Shown here: positions 9,112-16,261 of the stretch, in pieces
Layout of the letters: every line of letters starts with the position of its first letter
How positions within the stretch are numbered: the first letter of the stretch is position 1
NCBI RefSeq assembly: GCF_019510245.1
Contig: NZ_JAEKKT010000180.1
Span: 1-64,000 of the forward strand
Reading direction: 5' to 3'
From: Streptomyces sp.
Lineage (GTDB): Bacteria; Actinomycetota; Actinomycetes; Streptomycetales; Streptomycetaceae
Length of the DNA: 64,000 nt
Notes under the pieces: model-generated
The model's input: the letters and a program-made list of their open reading frames with translations, nothing else
Database searches by the model: none
Told to the model about the DNA's origin: nothing
Made by a program: the position numbers and the translations under genes

Positions 9112-9297
9112 TTTCTGTTGCATCTGCTGGATAAAACCTATGTGAGGCGGTGAACGGTTCCCAGTTGCTCCTGAAATTTCATCTCAGCCGCAATTCATCG
9201 AGGTCTAACTGAAAATGGCTTTCTCCGGCTCTTGGGTCGCGTAATGTTTTCCATGTCGAAAGCGAACGGCGCGGACGACAGAACGAAGGAGAAGGAC
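9112..9297 (+). promoter_or_regulatory. AT-rich leader upstream of first small-peptide gene
   Basis: Roughly 190 bases with clearly lower GC than the surroundings, containing several A/T runs. It must carry the promoter for the first peptide gene because the upstream gene ends in a strong terminator. I do not see one unambiguous -35/-10 pair. AAGGAG at 9285-9290 is the ribosome binding site for the ATG at 9298. Confidence 0.5.
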
Positions 9298-9414
9298 ATG
9301 AGCTTCCACAAGATCGTCCCCGTCAAGAAGCACCGCAAGCCCGCCCCGGCCCCGAAGAAGCCCGCGCCGAAGAAGCCCGATCCGAAGCGCCGCCCGGTCG
9401 GCGACGAGCGCTGA
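9298..9414 (+). CDS. Small Lys/Pro-rich peptide, copy 1
   Basis: 38 residues starting MSFHKIVPVKKHRK, then a repeating KPAPAPKKPAPKKP core and the tail RRPVGDER. It is strongly basic, has no cysteine, no Gly-Gly leader and no signal peptide. The ATG at 9298 follows AAGGAG by 7 bases; an earlier in-frame ATG at 9232 lacks such a site. A second copy at 9523 is identical for about the first 80 bases, including synonymous positions, so the duplication is recent or maintained by gene conversion. The pair sits directly upstream of a fused ABC exporter, suggesting a secreted peptide or a transporter accessory peptide. Not a family I recognise. Confidence 0.75.
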   Translation: MSFHKIVPVKKHRKPAPAPKKPAPKKPDPKRRPVGDER

Positions 9415-9452
9415 CAAAGCATTTACAGAGTAATTCAAATCAATTCACAGGT

Positions 9453-9485
9453 TGTTGCAGCTGGCCAGTAGAAAAACTGTTGCAG
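9453..9485 (+). promoter_or_regulatory. Direct repeats TGTTGCAG upstream of peptide copy 2
   Basis: The octamer TGTTGCAG occurs at 9453-9460 and again at 9478-9485, a 25-base spacing, within an AT-rich 108-base gap between the two peptide genes. The repeat and the base composition suggest a second promoter with an activator site, so copy 2 may be separately controlled. No activator can be named. Confidence 0.4.
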
Positions 9486-9522
9486 AACCACGACACACGT
9501 CGTCAGAGAGAGGAACAGCACC

Positions 9523-9636
9523 ATGAGCTTCCACAAGATCGTCCCCGTCAAGAAGCACCGCAAGCCCGCCCCGGCCCCGAAGAAGCCCGCGCCGAAGAAG
9601 CCGGAGCCGAAGCGCCCCGTCGGCGACAGGCACTGA
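9523..9636 (+). CDS. Small Lys/Pro-rich peptide, copy 2
   Basis: 37 residues, the near twin of the peptide at 9298. The first 26 residues are identical, then PEPK replaces PDPK, one Arg is lost and the end is GDRH instead of GDER. The start ATG is preceded by AGAGAGGAA. A GC-rich hairpin without a U-tract separates it from the ABC exporter gene, so partial read-through into the exporter is plausible. Function unknown; the duplicated, highly basic proline-rich character is compatible with an exported bioactive peptide, but this is inference. Confidence 0.75.
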   Translation: MSFHKIVPVKKHRKPAPAPKKPAPKKPEPKRPVGDRH

Positions 9637-9645
9637 CGTACGCAG

Positions 9646-9694
9646 CGAGGCGGGGTCACCGGTTACGCGTGGTCGCACCGGTGGCCCCGCCTCG
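9646..9694 (+). terminator. Hairpin between peptide copy 2 and ABC exporter
   Basis: An 18-bp stem (9646-9663 with 9677-9694, one G-T mismatch) with a 13-base loop. There is no run of T after it, so it may be a weak terminator or attenuator that lets the peptide genes be expressed at a higher level than the exporter. Confidence 0.65.
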
Positions 9695-9737
9695 GCCATG
9701 TCCGTACCGACCCCGTCCCCGAAGGGAGTTGTAGACC

Positions 9738-11528
9738 ATGAGAGAGGCCCGTTCGGCCTTCCGCCGCTTCTGGCCGCTGACCCGCGGCGACCGCAGGTGG
9801 CTGTGGATGATCATCGCGTGTGTCGTGGTGTCCGCACTCGCCGAGACCGCCGCGATCCTGCTCTTCGCCGACCTCACCGACAACGCCCTCCAGGCCGGTT
9901 CGCTCGCCGCCTTCTGGGGCCCGGCCGGTGCCTGGCTGCTGGTCGCCGCGGTGGGCGCGTTCGTCGGCTACCTCGGCAACTCGCTGGCCACCTGGACCGC
10001 GGAGAGATTCGTCCTGCGGCTGCGCGCCAAGGTCTTCCGGCACGTCCAGGACCTGCCCCCGCACTTCTTCCAGAAGCACCGCCAGGGCGACCTGGTGGAA
10101 CGCCTCACCGGGGACGTCGAGGCCATCGAGCAGATGGTCGTCTCCGGTGTCGTCGGCACCGTCGCCGCCGCCTTCTCCGCCGTCTTCTACGCGGCCGCCG
10201 CCTTCTGGCTGCGCTGGGACCTGGCCCTGGCCACCTTCGTCCTCGCCCCCCTCTTCCTCTTCGCCGCCCGCCGCTTCTCCGGCCGGATCAGGACCGCCTC
10301 CCAGGACGAGCGGGTCGCCGACGGCGCGATCACCTCCGTGGTGGAGGAGTCCCTCGGCAACGTCGTCCTCACCCAGGCGTACAACCGCCGCCGGGACGAG
10401 GAGAAGCGCCTGGACGTCGAGGCCCGCGCCTGGATGCGGGCGAGCGTGCGCGGCGCCCGCCTCAGCGAGATGTACGCCCAGTTCGTCGAGGTCGTCGAGA
10501 CCCTCTGCGTACTCGCCGTGATCGGCCTGGGCGTCTGGGAGATCTCCGCAGACCGCATGACCCTCGGCGAACTCCTCGCCTTCGCGGCCTTCCTCGGCTA
10601 CCTCTACCCGCCGGTGCGCAACCTCGGCCAGCTCGGCCTCACCCTCACCGCGGCCACCGCGGGCGCGGAGCGCATCGGCGAGATCCTGGACGCCGAACCC
10701 GCCGTCACCGACCCCGCCCGGCCCGTCGGCCCCTGGCCGGTCCGCGGCTGGGTCAGCTTCCACAACGTCTCCTTCCGCTACCCCGAGTCCCCCCGCGCCT
10801 CCCTCCGCGACGTCGACTTCGCCGCCGGCCCCGGCGAACTGGTCCTGGTCACCGGCAAGAGCGGCGCCGGCAAGTCCACCCTCTCCAAGCTGCTCACCCG
10901 CTTCTACGACCCCTCGGCCGGCGTGATCTGCCTGGACGGCGTCCCGCTCACCGACGTACCCCTGGAGTTCCTCCGCGAGAACGTCGCCCTGCTCCCGCAG
11001 CAGACGCTGATCCTCAACGGCACGGTCCGCGAGAACATCGAGTGCGGCCGCCCCGGCGCGACGGACACCGAGATCGAACAGGCGGCACGGGACGCGGCCG
11101 CCCACGACTTCGTCACCGCCCTGCCCGAGGGCTACGACACCCACATCGCCCCCGGCACGGCCGCCCTCTCCGGCGGTCAGCTCCAGCGGATCGCCATCGC
11201 CCGCGCGATGCTCCGCGCCGCCCCGGTCCTCGTCCTCGACGAGCCGACGGCGGGCCTGGACGCGATCGCCGCCCGCCAGGTGGTGGCTCCGCTCCGCAGA
11301 CTCATGGCGGGCCGTACGACCATCATGATCACGCACGACCTCACCCTCGCCCCCGACGCCGACCGCATCCTGGTCGTCGACCGCGGCCGCCTGGTGGAGG
11401 CCGGCACCCACGCCGAACTCCTCGCCCGGGGCGGCGCCTACGCCACCCTGGCGCACCCGCTCCCCGAGGCGATCGCGGCGGAGTCGGCGGCGCCGGTCCC
11501 GGACGAGACGATGATCCTCAGGTGGTAG
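9738..11528 (+). CDS. Fused permease/ATPase ABC exporter (half-transporter)
   Basis: 596 residues. The N-terminal six-helix exporter membrane domain spans roughly residues 15-310. The C-terminal nucleotide-binding domain has Walker A GKSGAGKST near 372-380, LSGGQ near 477 and Walker B VLVLDEP near 497. It would work as a homodimer moving substrate outward. There is no N-terminal C39 peptidase domain, so it would not process double-Gly leaders. It lies 101 bases after two small basic peptide genes, with GAAGGGAG before its start, making those peptides candidate substrates. Confidence 0.92.
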   Translation: MREARSAFRRFWPLTRGDRRWLWMIIACVVVSALAETAAILLFADLTDNALQAGSLAAFWGPAGAWLLVAAVGAFVGYLGNSLATWTAERFVLRLRAKVFRHVQDLPPHFFQKHRQGDLVERLTGDVEAIEQMVVSGVVGTVAAAFSAVFYAAAAFWLRWDLALATFVLAPLFLFAARRFSGRIRTASQDERVADGAITSVVEESLGNVVLTQAYNRRRDEEKRLDVEARAWMRASVRGARLSEMYAQFVEVVETLCVLAVIGLGVWEISADRMTLGELLAFAAFLGYLYPPVRNLGQLGLTLTAATAGAERIGEILDAEPAVTDPARPVGPWPVRGWVSFHNVSFRYPESPRASLRDVDFAAGPGELVLVTGKSGAGKSTLSKLLTRFYDPSAGVICLDGVPLTDVPLEFLRENVALLPQQTLILNGTVRENIECGRPGATDTEIEQAARDAAAHDFVTALPEGYDTHIAPGTAALSGGQLQRIAIARAMLRAAPVLVLDEPTAGLDAIAARQVVAPLRRLMAGRTTIMITHDLTLAPDADRILVVDRGRLVEAGTHAELLARGGAYATLAHPLPEAIAAESAAPVPDETMILRW

Positions 11529-11593
11529 CAGCGGCCCGATCCCGTCCCACACGGCCGCGTCTGTGACGGGGCTGGGGGTGGGATGTGGATGGG

Positions 11594-12331
11594 CTACGGC
11601 TGCCGGGCCGGGGAGCTCGGCGGCCGGGTGCCCCAGTACCGGTCGAGTACGAGGGCGAGGGCGGCGCCGGAGGCCAGGGGCACGCAGACGAAGAGCACGA
11701 ACGGATGGTCCGGACGCCCCACCGCGATCAGCGCGACGTCGAGCACGAACATGAGGCAGAAGACCGCGATGGCGCCGTACGCCCCCCACGTCCAGGCCTT
11801 CCGCCGCGCGGCCCCGCGCAGGATCAGCTCCTCGACGTCCGGACGGCGCTCCCAGGTGAGGCTGCGCAGCGGGGCCGCGGCCAGACACAACTCCGCGACC
11901 TCGGCGTAGGGGTCGTCCAGCTGCCAGTCGTTGAGGTGCCACAGCAGGAAGCGGCGGCCCTGGAAGTCGTACAGGTAGGTGAGCCACCGCGGGGCCGCCC
12001 GGCCGGAACCGCGCGGCGCCTGCTCCACCCGGATGTCGTACACCTCCGACCAGGCCCAGGTCCGCGCCCGCACCGGCCCCTGCGCGGTGATCCCGGCGGC
12101 CGTGACCCTGGTGTGCGCCCGGAACTGCTCCAGCGCGATCCGCACGATCGCCAGGACCATCACCAGCGCGAAGACCGGCGGCCCCCACCAGTCCCTACCG
12201 CTGCCCCCGTCGGCGGAGACCCGGTTGGTCTGGACGAATGCGTTCACCAGCAGCAGCCCCAGAAGCAGGAGCTGCGTCCGGGGCTGCTTCCGCCGCTTCC
12301 GGTACTCCCTTTCGACTCCACCCTCGTCCAC
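11594..12331 (-). CDS. PH-like-domain membrane protein
   Basis: 245 residues from a GTG. A basic N-terminus is followed by a membrane segment around 20-35 and another near 50-65; a beta-rich stretch (RVTAAGITAQGPVRARTWAW and following) resembles a bacterial PH-like domain; two C-terminal hydrophobic helices follow around residues 185-230. It converges with the ABC exporter gene. Such proteins are common in actinomycetes with no known role. Confidence 0.7.
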   Translation of the reverse strand: MDEGGVEREYRKRRKQPRTQLLLLGLLLVNAFVQTNRVSADGGSGRDWWGPPVFALVMVLAIVRIALEQFRAHTRVTAAGITAQGPVRARTWAWSEVYDIRVEQAPRGSGRAAPRWLTYLYDFQGRRFLLWHLNDWQLDDPYAEVAELCLAAAPLRSLTWERRPDVEELILRGAARRKAWTWGAYGAIAVFCLMFVLDVALIAVGRPDHPFVLFVCVPLASGAALALVLDRYWGTRPPSSPARQP

Positions 12332-12565
12332 GATCCGAACCCCTCCCCATACGCACCGAACGGGTGCGCGACTGGGGAGAGGATATGGCGGCTGCCTGAG
12401 GCGTCAGGAGGCGGTTCGGGCCGGCTATCGGCGGACCGTTCCGTCATCGCTCGAACGGGTGGTCTGGAGTCATATCGCCAGGTCACCGGTGTCGTCCTAC
12501 CTACCGTGATCGCGTTGCTTGTGCCGCAGGCACGCCCAGCCCACACTTGATGAGGAGGTGCCACC

Positions 12566-13213
12566 TTGACCGCTCTCGCACATGAGAGGCCCGAGACCAT
12601 GTCCGAGGCTTCGGCTGACATCGTGAACGTACCCGACCTGGACGAGGTCCTGTGGCAGGCATGGAAGGCCATGGAACTCCCCGAGGGCTACCGCGCTGAG
12701 ATCATCGAGGGAGCCATCGAGGTGTCGCCGACCGGACGTCTTACCCACGCCCAGATCACGAACCGTCTGCGGCGGGCACTGGACAAGTTCCTGGACGGGG
12801 GCGAGTACGCCTGCCACCAGGACACCAACCTGATCCACAAGCGGAAGGGCTGGATCCCGGACGCGCTCGTCGCTCCGGAAGACCTGGAGGCGCATGCCGA
12901 CGAGGAAGGGCTGGGAGTGGAGGCCTCCGCCGTCTATGTGGTTGTCGAAGTCGTCTCCCCGGGCAAGCGCAACCAGGACCGCGACCGCATCCGCAAGCGC
13001 CGCGAGTACGCCCGTGCAGGTATCCCGGTGTACGTGATCATCGACGACTACGACGGCCAGGGCGCCGTCACCCTCTTCACCGGCCCCCGCCCGGAGAAGG
13101 CCGACTGGGAGGACATCCACCGCGTCCCTTACGGCACCGAGGTCACCGTTCCCGAAGGTCCCGCCAAGGGGTTCGTGATCGGGGAGGCGATCACGGGGCC
13201 GAAGCGCGGGTGA
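12566..13213 (+). CDS. Uma2-family (DUF820) putative restriction-fold nuclease
   Basis: 215 residues. The pattern RAEIIEGAIEVSPTG, IPDALVAPED and VEVVSPGKRNQDRDRIRKRREYARAGIPVYVIID is diagnostic of Uma2/DUF820 proteins, which have a PD-(D/E)xK fold. The probable catalytic residues are the Asp of PDAL, the Glu of VVEVVSP and the following Lys. The TTG start at 12566 is chosen because GAGGAGGTG is correctly spaced before it; an in-frame ATG at 12599 is the alternative. These genes are numerous and mobile in Streptomyces and the biological role is unsettled. Confidence 0.88.
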   Translation: MTALAHERPETMSEASADIVNVPDLDEVLWQAWKAMELPEGYRAEIIEGAIEVSPTGRLTHAQITNRLRRALDKFLDGGEYACHQDTNLIHKRKGWIPDALVAPEDLEAHADEEGLGVEASAVYVVVEVVSPGKRNQDRDRIRKRREYARAGIPVYVIIDDYDGQGAVTLFTGPRPEKADWEDIHRVPYGTEVTVPEGPAKGFVIGEAITGPKRG

Positions 13214-13282
13214 GTGCCACGAACGGGTGAAGCCGATGGAAGAAGGCTCGAATCGGTTTCATAGAGTGGCTATGGTGAGTTC

Positions 13283-13573
13283 ATGACCGACACCACCACG
13301 ATCCAGGTCTCTCGGCAGGCCCGAGATCACCTTGCGCAGATCGCCAAGGAAAGAGGGCTGACACTGGGGCAGCTGGTAGACGAGTTGGCGGCCCAGCAGC
13401 CCACGGCCGAGCAGATCGCCGAGCGACTCGCCGCCGATCGCAAGGTGGTGCGGGATGTCATCGGGCTCGACATCAGCGACGAGGAGTTCGAACGGGCTCC
13501 TGACGTGCTGGGCAACATCCGTCGCATCGCCGCGGAGAAGGCGCGCGCGGCCAGGGGAGCCGCAGCAGCGTGA
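13283..13573 (+). CDS. Putative VapB-like antitoxin
   Basis: 96 residues. The N-terminus (TTTIQVSRQARDHLAQIAKERGLTLGQLVDEL) is a ribbon-helix-helix DNA-binding fold; the rest is helical and acidic, suited to wrapping a toxin. Its TGA overlaps the GTG start of the next gene, a PIN-like protein, giving the usual antitoxin-then-toxin order. Autoregulation by the pair would be expected. Confidence 0.7.
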   Translation: MTDTTTIQVSRQARDHLAQIAKERGLTLGQLVDELAAQQPTAEQIAERLAADRKVVRDVIGLDISDEEFERAPDVLGNIRRIAAEKARAARGAAAA

Positions 13574-13968
13574 TCATCCTCGACACCAGCGCGACCCGTG
13601 CGTTGGCGGCCGGCCACAAGACGCTGAACCTCCTGGCCGCGAATATGGCGCGCACCCCCGGCGATCTCCTGCGCATCCCGGCGATCTGCCTCATGCAGGC
13701 GGAGTCGGAGGACGAGGGAACTGCACACCGCGTCCTCGCCTTCTCGTCCGTCGAAGTCGACGAGCTGAACACGGCCGCAGCGGCCAGGGTCGGAACCATG
13801 ATCCGCGACGGCTATGGCGGAGCCGACACCTGCCACGCCCTGTATGCGGCGTTGCCGCGTCCCGACTTCAACGGGATGTCGATCCTCCTGACGGACCGTG
13901 AAGACCGCTATCCGCCAGGGATCGTTGCCATCGGCATCGACTCCCCGGGAATGCTCGGCTTCTACTGA
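13570..13968 (+). CDS. PIN-domain-like toxin (VapC-like)
   Basis: 132 residues with GTG start overlapping the antitoxin stop. It begins MIILDTSATRAL, the classic PIN opening, and acidic residues at D5, E45, D86 and D109 are placed like the PIN metal-binding set. PIN toxins cleave RNA. The fold is inferred from these residues; overall similarity to standard VapC looks low. The gene converges on, and overlaps by a few bases, a broken toxin-like gene on the other strand. Confidence 0.6.
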   Translation: MIILDTSATRALAAGHKTLNLLAANMARTPGDLLRIPAICLMQAESEDEGTAHRVLAFSSVEVDELNTAAAARVGTMIRDGYGGADTCHALYAALPRPDFNGMSILLTDREDRYPPGIVAIGIDSPGMLGFY

Positions 13969-14238
13969 GCCCGCGACAGGATTTCGTCCGTTGCGACCAG
14001 GTCGATGGCATTGATCGCCACATCGCGATCGGTCACGATATAGATGACGAAGCCACCTGCGAACGCAGCCCAACCAACTGTTGTCGTGCATGCTGATCGC
14101 AGGCGGGCCGAACGGGTTGAGACTGAGCCGCTTCTCAAGATCCTCCAGCGACGTGCGTTGGGGTCCGCTGAGCCCGTGCTTTCATCGAGCTGCGTGGTCG
14201 GCGTACCTGATCGCGCGCGTAGTCCGTGGCGGCCTCAC
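13962..14238 (-). pseudogene. Broken RelE/ParE-like toxin gene (in-frame stop plus +1 frameshift)
   Basis: On the minus strand a GTG at 14236-14238 overlaps the stop of the 91-residue gene upstream (GTGA). Translation gives VRPPRTTRAIRYADHAAR, then a TGA at 14182-14184, then KHGLSGPQRTSLEDLEKRL, then after about SMHDNSWL the frame shifts by one base at the CCC run 14069-14071, and the other frame continues AAFAGGFVIYIVTDRDV to a TAG at 13962-13964. Joined, it would be a compact protein of about 90 residues with RelE/ParE-like features (LNPFGPP, then IYIVTDRDVAINAIDLV). The span is 277 bases, consistent with a one-base insertion. Confidence 0.6.
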
Positions 14239-14510
14239 AGTTCACGTCCGGGGATTCGCCCGCCCCGGCTGACCGCGATGCGGATCACGTCCTCCAAGGA
14301 CTCGGTTGCCCGTGTCAGGGCGGACCGTACGGCGAACTCGCCCGCCTTCTTGTCGGCGAGCACGGCCCGGGCCCCGGCCAGTACGTCCTTGCCCGAGGCG
14401 AGTTGAGCCACCTCGACGCTGTCCGCGAGGAGGGAGAGGCTGCTCCGGTGGTCGTCGGCGCTGAGGTAGCAGGGGTTGCCGTCGAGGTTGGTCCAGGGGA
14501 GGAGGCGCAT
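14235..14510 (-). CDS. Small conserved Streptomyces protein, possible antitoxin partner
   Basis: 91 residues starting MRLLPWTNLDGNPCYLS, helical afterwards. Small proteins with this opening are frequently found divergent from Scr1-type XRE regulators, as here. Its TGA overlaps the GTG of a broken toxin-like gene, so it might once have been the first gene of a toxin-antitoxin pair. The purine-rich AGGGGA/GGAGG stretch upstream supports the ATG at 14508-14510. Function unknown. Confidence 0.7.
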   Translation of the reverse strand: MRLLPWTNLDGNPCYLSADDHRSSLSLLADSVEVAQLASGKDVLAGARAVLADKKAGEFAVRSALTRATESLEDVIRIAVSRGGRIPGREL

Positions 14511-14630
14511 GCCGGGGTCCTTTGGGGTGGGGGGATCACTGTTCGTGTCCTGATCGTCACTGCTGACCCGTACGCTGCGGAAGGGGGTCGGCGTTGACGG
14601 CGGCTCCGGGCAACGGGGAGGGGTGGTGAC

Positions 14631-15455
14631 GTGCGTGAACAGGCTGACGCGGGGCCGGTTTCCGGGCGGGCCGTGCTGGGCCAGACGCTGAGGGTGCTGC
14701 GGGACAAGGCCGGGAAGTCGTTGGGGCAGCTGGCTGCCGAGACCGGGTACGACAAGAGCTACCTGAGCCGGCTGGAGTCCGGGGAGCGGCTGTCCAAGGT
14801 GACGGTGATGGAGGACCTGGACGGGTATTACGGCACCGGTGATCTGCTGATCAGCCACTGGAGAGTGGCAAGGCTGGACGCGTTCAAGGACCAGTACAGG
14901 GAATACATGGGACTGGAGGCGACGGCCCGGGTCATCCGGGTGTTCTCGCCGGGCATTCCGGGACTTCTCCAGACCGAGGACTTCGCTCGTGAGGTGTTGT
15001 CCGGGGCGCTGGCAACGGCGGACGGAGACGAGTCGGTCGAGGAGCAGGTGGCGGCCCGACTGGGCAGGCAGTACCTCCTGAGGCAGAAGCCGCAGCCCGA
15101 AGTCCGTGTCATCGTGGACGAGTTCGCCTTCCGACGCCCCGCCGCGCAAGGTCAGACCTGGCAGGACCAACTGCGTCACCTTGAGGCTGCCGCGCTGTGG
15201 CCCAACGTGACGCTTCAGGTACTCCCCTTCTCCGTGGGGGCGCACCACCATATGAGCGGATCGCTGACGCTGCTCTGGCAGCGGGACGGGAGCGCTGTCG
15301 CCTACACGGAAGGCAACAGCAAGGGTTGGCTGTTCGAAGATCCGGACGACATCCTGCGGGAGCGACTGTCCTACGATCGGCTCCGCGACCTGGCACTGTC
15401 CCCGCCGGACTCGCTCGCGTTCATCAGGGGCCTACTGGAGGAGCACGGATCATGA
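14631..15455 (+). CDS. Scr1-family XRE transcriptional regulator
   Basis: 274 residues. The N-terminal helix-turn-helix is RVLRDKAGKSLGQLAAETGYDKSYLSRLESG; the C-terminal region shows the FSPGIPGLLQTEDFAREVL and DEFAFRRP pattern of the large Scr1/DUF5753 family. It overlaps the next gene, a DUF397 protein, by ATGA. Scr1/DUF397 pairs behave like regulator/anti-regulator couples in Streptomyces (the WhiJ/BldB-type theme). GTG start at 14631. Confidence 0.93.
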   Translation: MREQADAGPVSGRAVLGQTLRVLRDKAGKSLGQLAAETGYDKSYLSRLESGERLSKVTVMEDLDGYYGTGDLLISHWRVARLDAFKDQYREYMGLEATARVIRVFSPGIPGLLQTEDFAREVLSGALATADGDESVEEQVAARLGRQYLLRQKPQPEVRVIVDEFAFRRPAAQGQTWQDQLRHLEAAALWPNVTLQVLPFSVGAHHHMSGSLTLLWQRDGSAVAYTEGNSKGWLFEDPDDILRERLSYDRLRDLALSPPDSLAFIRGLLEEHGS

Positions 15456-15673
15456 CCCGCACCCCCGACTTCAGCACCGCCGTGTGGCGCAAGTCGAGCT
15501 ACAGCGACGGGGGAGCCAACAACTGCGTCGAGGTCGCCGACGGCCACCCCGGCATAGTCCCCGTCCGGGACAGCAAGCTCCCGGCCGTCTGTCCTCTCCT
15601 TTTCTCGGCCGCGTCCTGGTCCGTGTTCGTGGACGGGGTCAAGGGAGAGGTGGGTCGGCGCACGTTCGAGTGA
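15452..15673 (+). CDS. DUF397 protein
   Basis: 73 residues with the defining features WRKSSYS, CVEVAD, VPVRDSK and FSAASWSVFV. DUF397 proteins are small cytoplasmic partners encoded next to Scr1-type regulators and probably modulate their DNA binding. The ATG overlaps the regulator stop, so the two are made in coupled fashion. The roughly ten residues after the conserved core (KGEVGRRTFE) are atypical. Confidence 0.92.
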   Translation: MTRTPDFSTAVWRKSSYSDGGANNCVEVADGHPGIVPVRDSKLPAVCPLLFSAASWSVFVDGVKGEVGRRTFE

Positions 15674-15770
15674 CATATGCCCGAAGTCCTGATCTTCGAA
15701 GCGTTGCCGCCGACACGCTGGATCCCGTGACCACGATACGAACGGCTGATCCACGGAGTGCGGGGCGGCT

Positions 15771-16160
15771 ATGGTCGTAGACCTGAAGCGCCGAAGGAGG
15801 GCATCGGTCATCACCGCTTACGCCACGGAGAACGACCAGGTCATCCCGCCGATGCCGGAGCGGACGCCGGATGCTTTGCGGGCAGCCATCGCCAAGCAGA
15901 CTCCCGAGCTTCTCCCTGACTTCGAAGAGCATTGGAAGTGGGCGATCGGCGACGCCTACGACCTCGGTCCTGTGCCTGCGTTCATGGCTCGATGGTGGGG
16001 CGCGTACGCCATCGCACGGGACCCTAAGTTGGACGCGCACGTGCGCGATCTCGAACATCGAGCCGCGTACGAGTGCACCGACAGCGCCGAAGCCAAGGCG
16101 CTCCTTGAAGAGGCAGCGAAGATTCATTACCGGGTCCGAGAACTGGGACCCGGCGAGTGA
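15771..16160 (+). CDS. DUF6247-like protein
   Basis: 129 residues. The conserved core IPPMPERTPDALRAAIAKQ, VPAFMARWWGAYA and DAHVRDLEHRAA is a pattern I associate with DUF6247, small helical proteins often found in toxin-antitoxin-like pairs in actinomycetes. The N-terminal about 15 residues after the ATG at 15771 are basic and not obviously conserved; an AGGAGGG sits inside them without a good start after it, so the true start is uncertain. Confidence 0.65.
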   Translation: MVVDLKRRRRASVITAYATENDQVIPPMPERTPDALRAAIAKQTPELLPDFEEHWKWAIGDAYDLGPVPAFMARWWGAYAIARDPKLDAHVRDLEHRAAYECTDSAEAKALLEEAAKIHYRVRELGPGE

Positions 16161-16171
16161 CTGATGGTTTC

Positions 16172-16261
16172 ATGGGGCCGCCGTGGCAGATGGACTGGCG
16201 GAACGACGAGATCTTCTGGCAGGAAGGCGAACCTCTCACGAGACTTCCGGCGGAGCCGTAG
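16172..16261 (+). other. Possible remnant of a partner gene to the DUF6247-like protein
   Basis: A 29-codon stretch from ATG 16172 to TAG 16259-16261 (MGPPWQMDWRNDEIFWQEG and on) lies directly after the DUF6247-like gene and overlaps the 3' end of the histidine kinase gene on the other strand. It looks like the C-terminal scrap of a small protein rather than a complete gene. There is no convincing ribosome binding site. Confidence 0.25.

Noticed and set aside
9298..9636. RiPP or double-glycine bacteriocin precursor interpretation of the MSFHK peptides
   Set aside because: No Cys/Ser/Thr-rich core, no GG or GA leader site, no LanB/LanM/YcaO/radical-SAM or C39 protease nearby. Kept only as an unclassified peptide/exporter pair.
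9663..12188. 841-codon open frame on the minus strand opposite the ABC exporter
   Set aside because: Shadow of the exporter gene; composition is dominated by Gly/Glu/Asp with no motif and it spans terminator and intergenic DNA.
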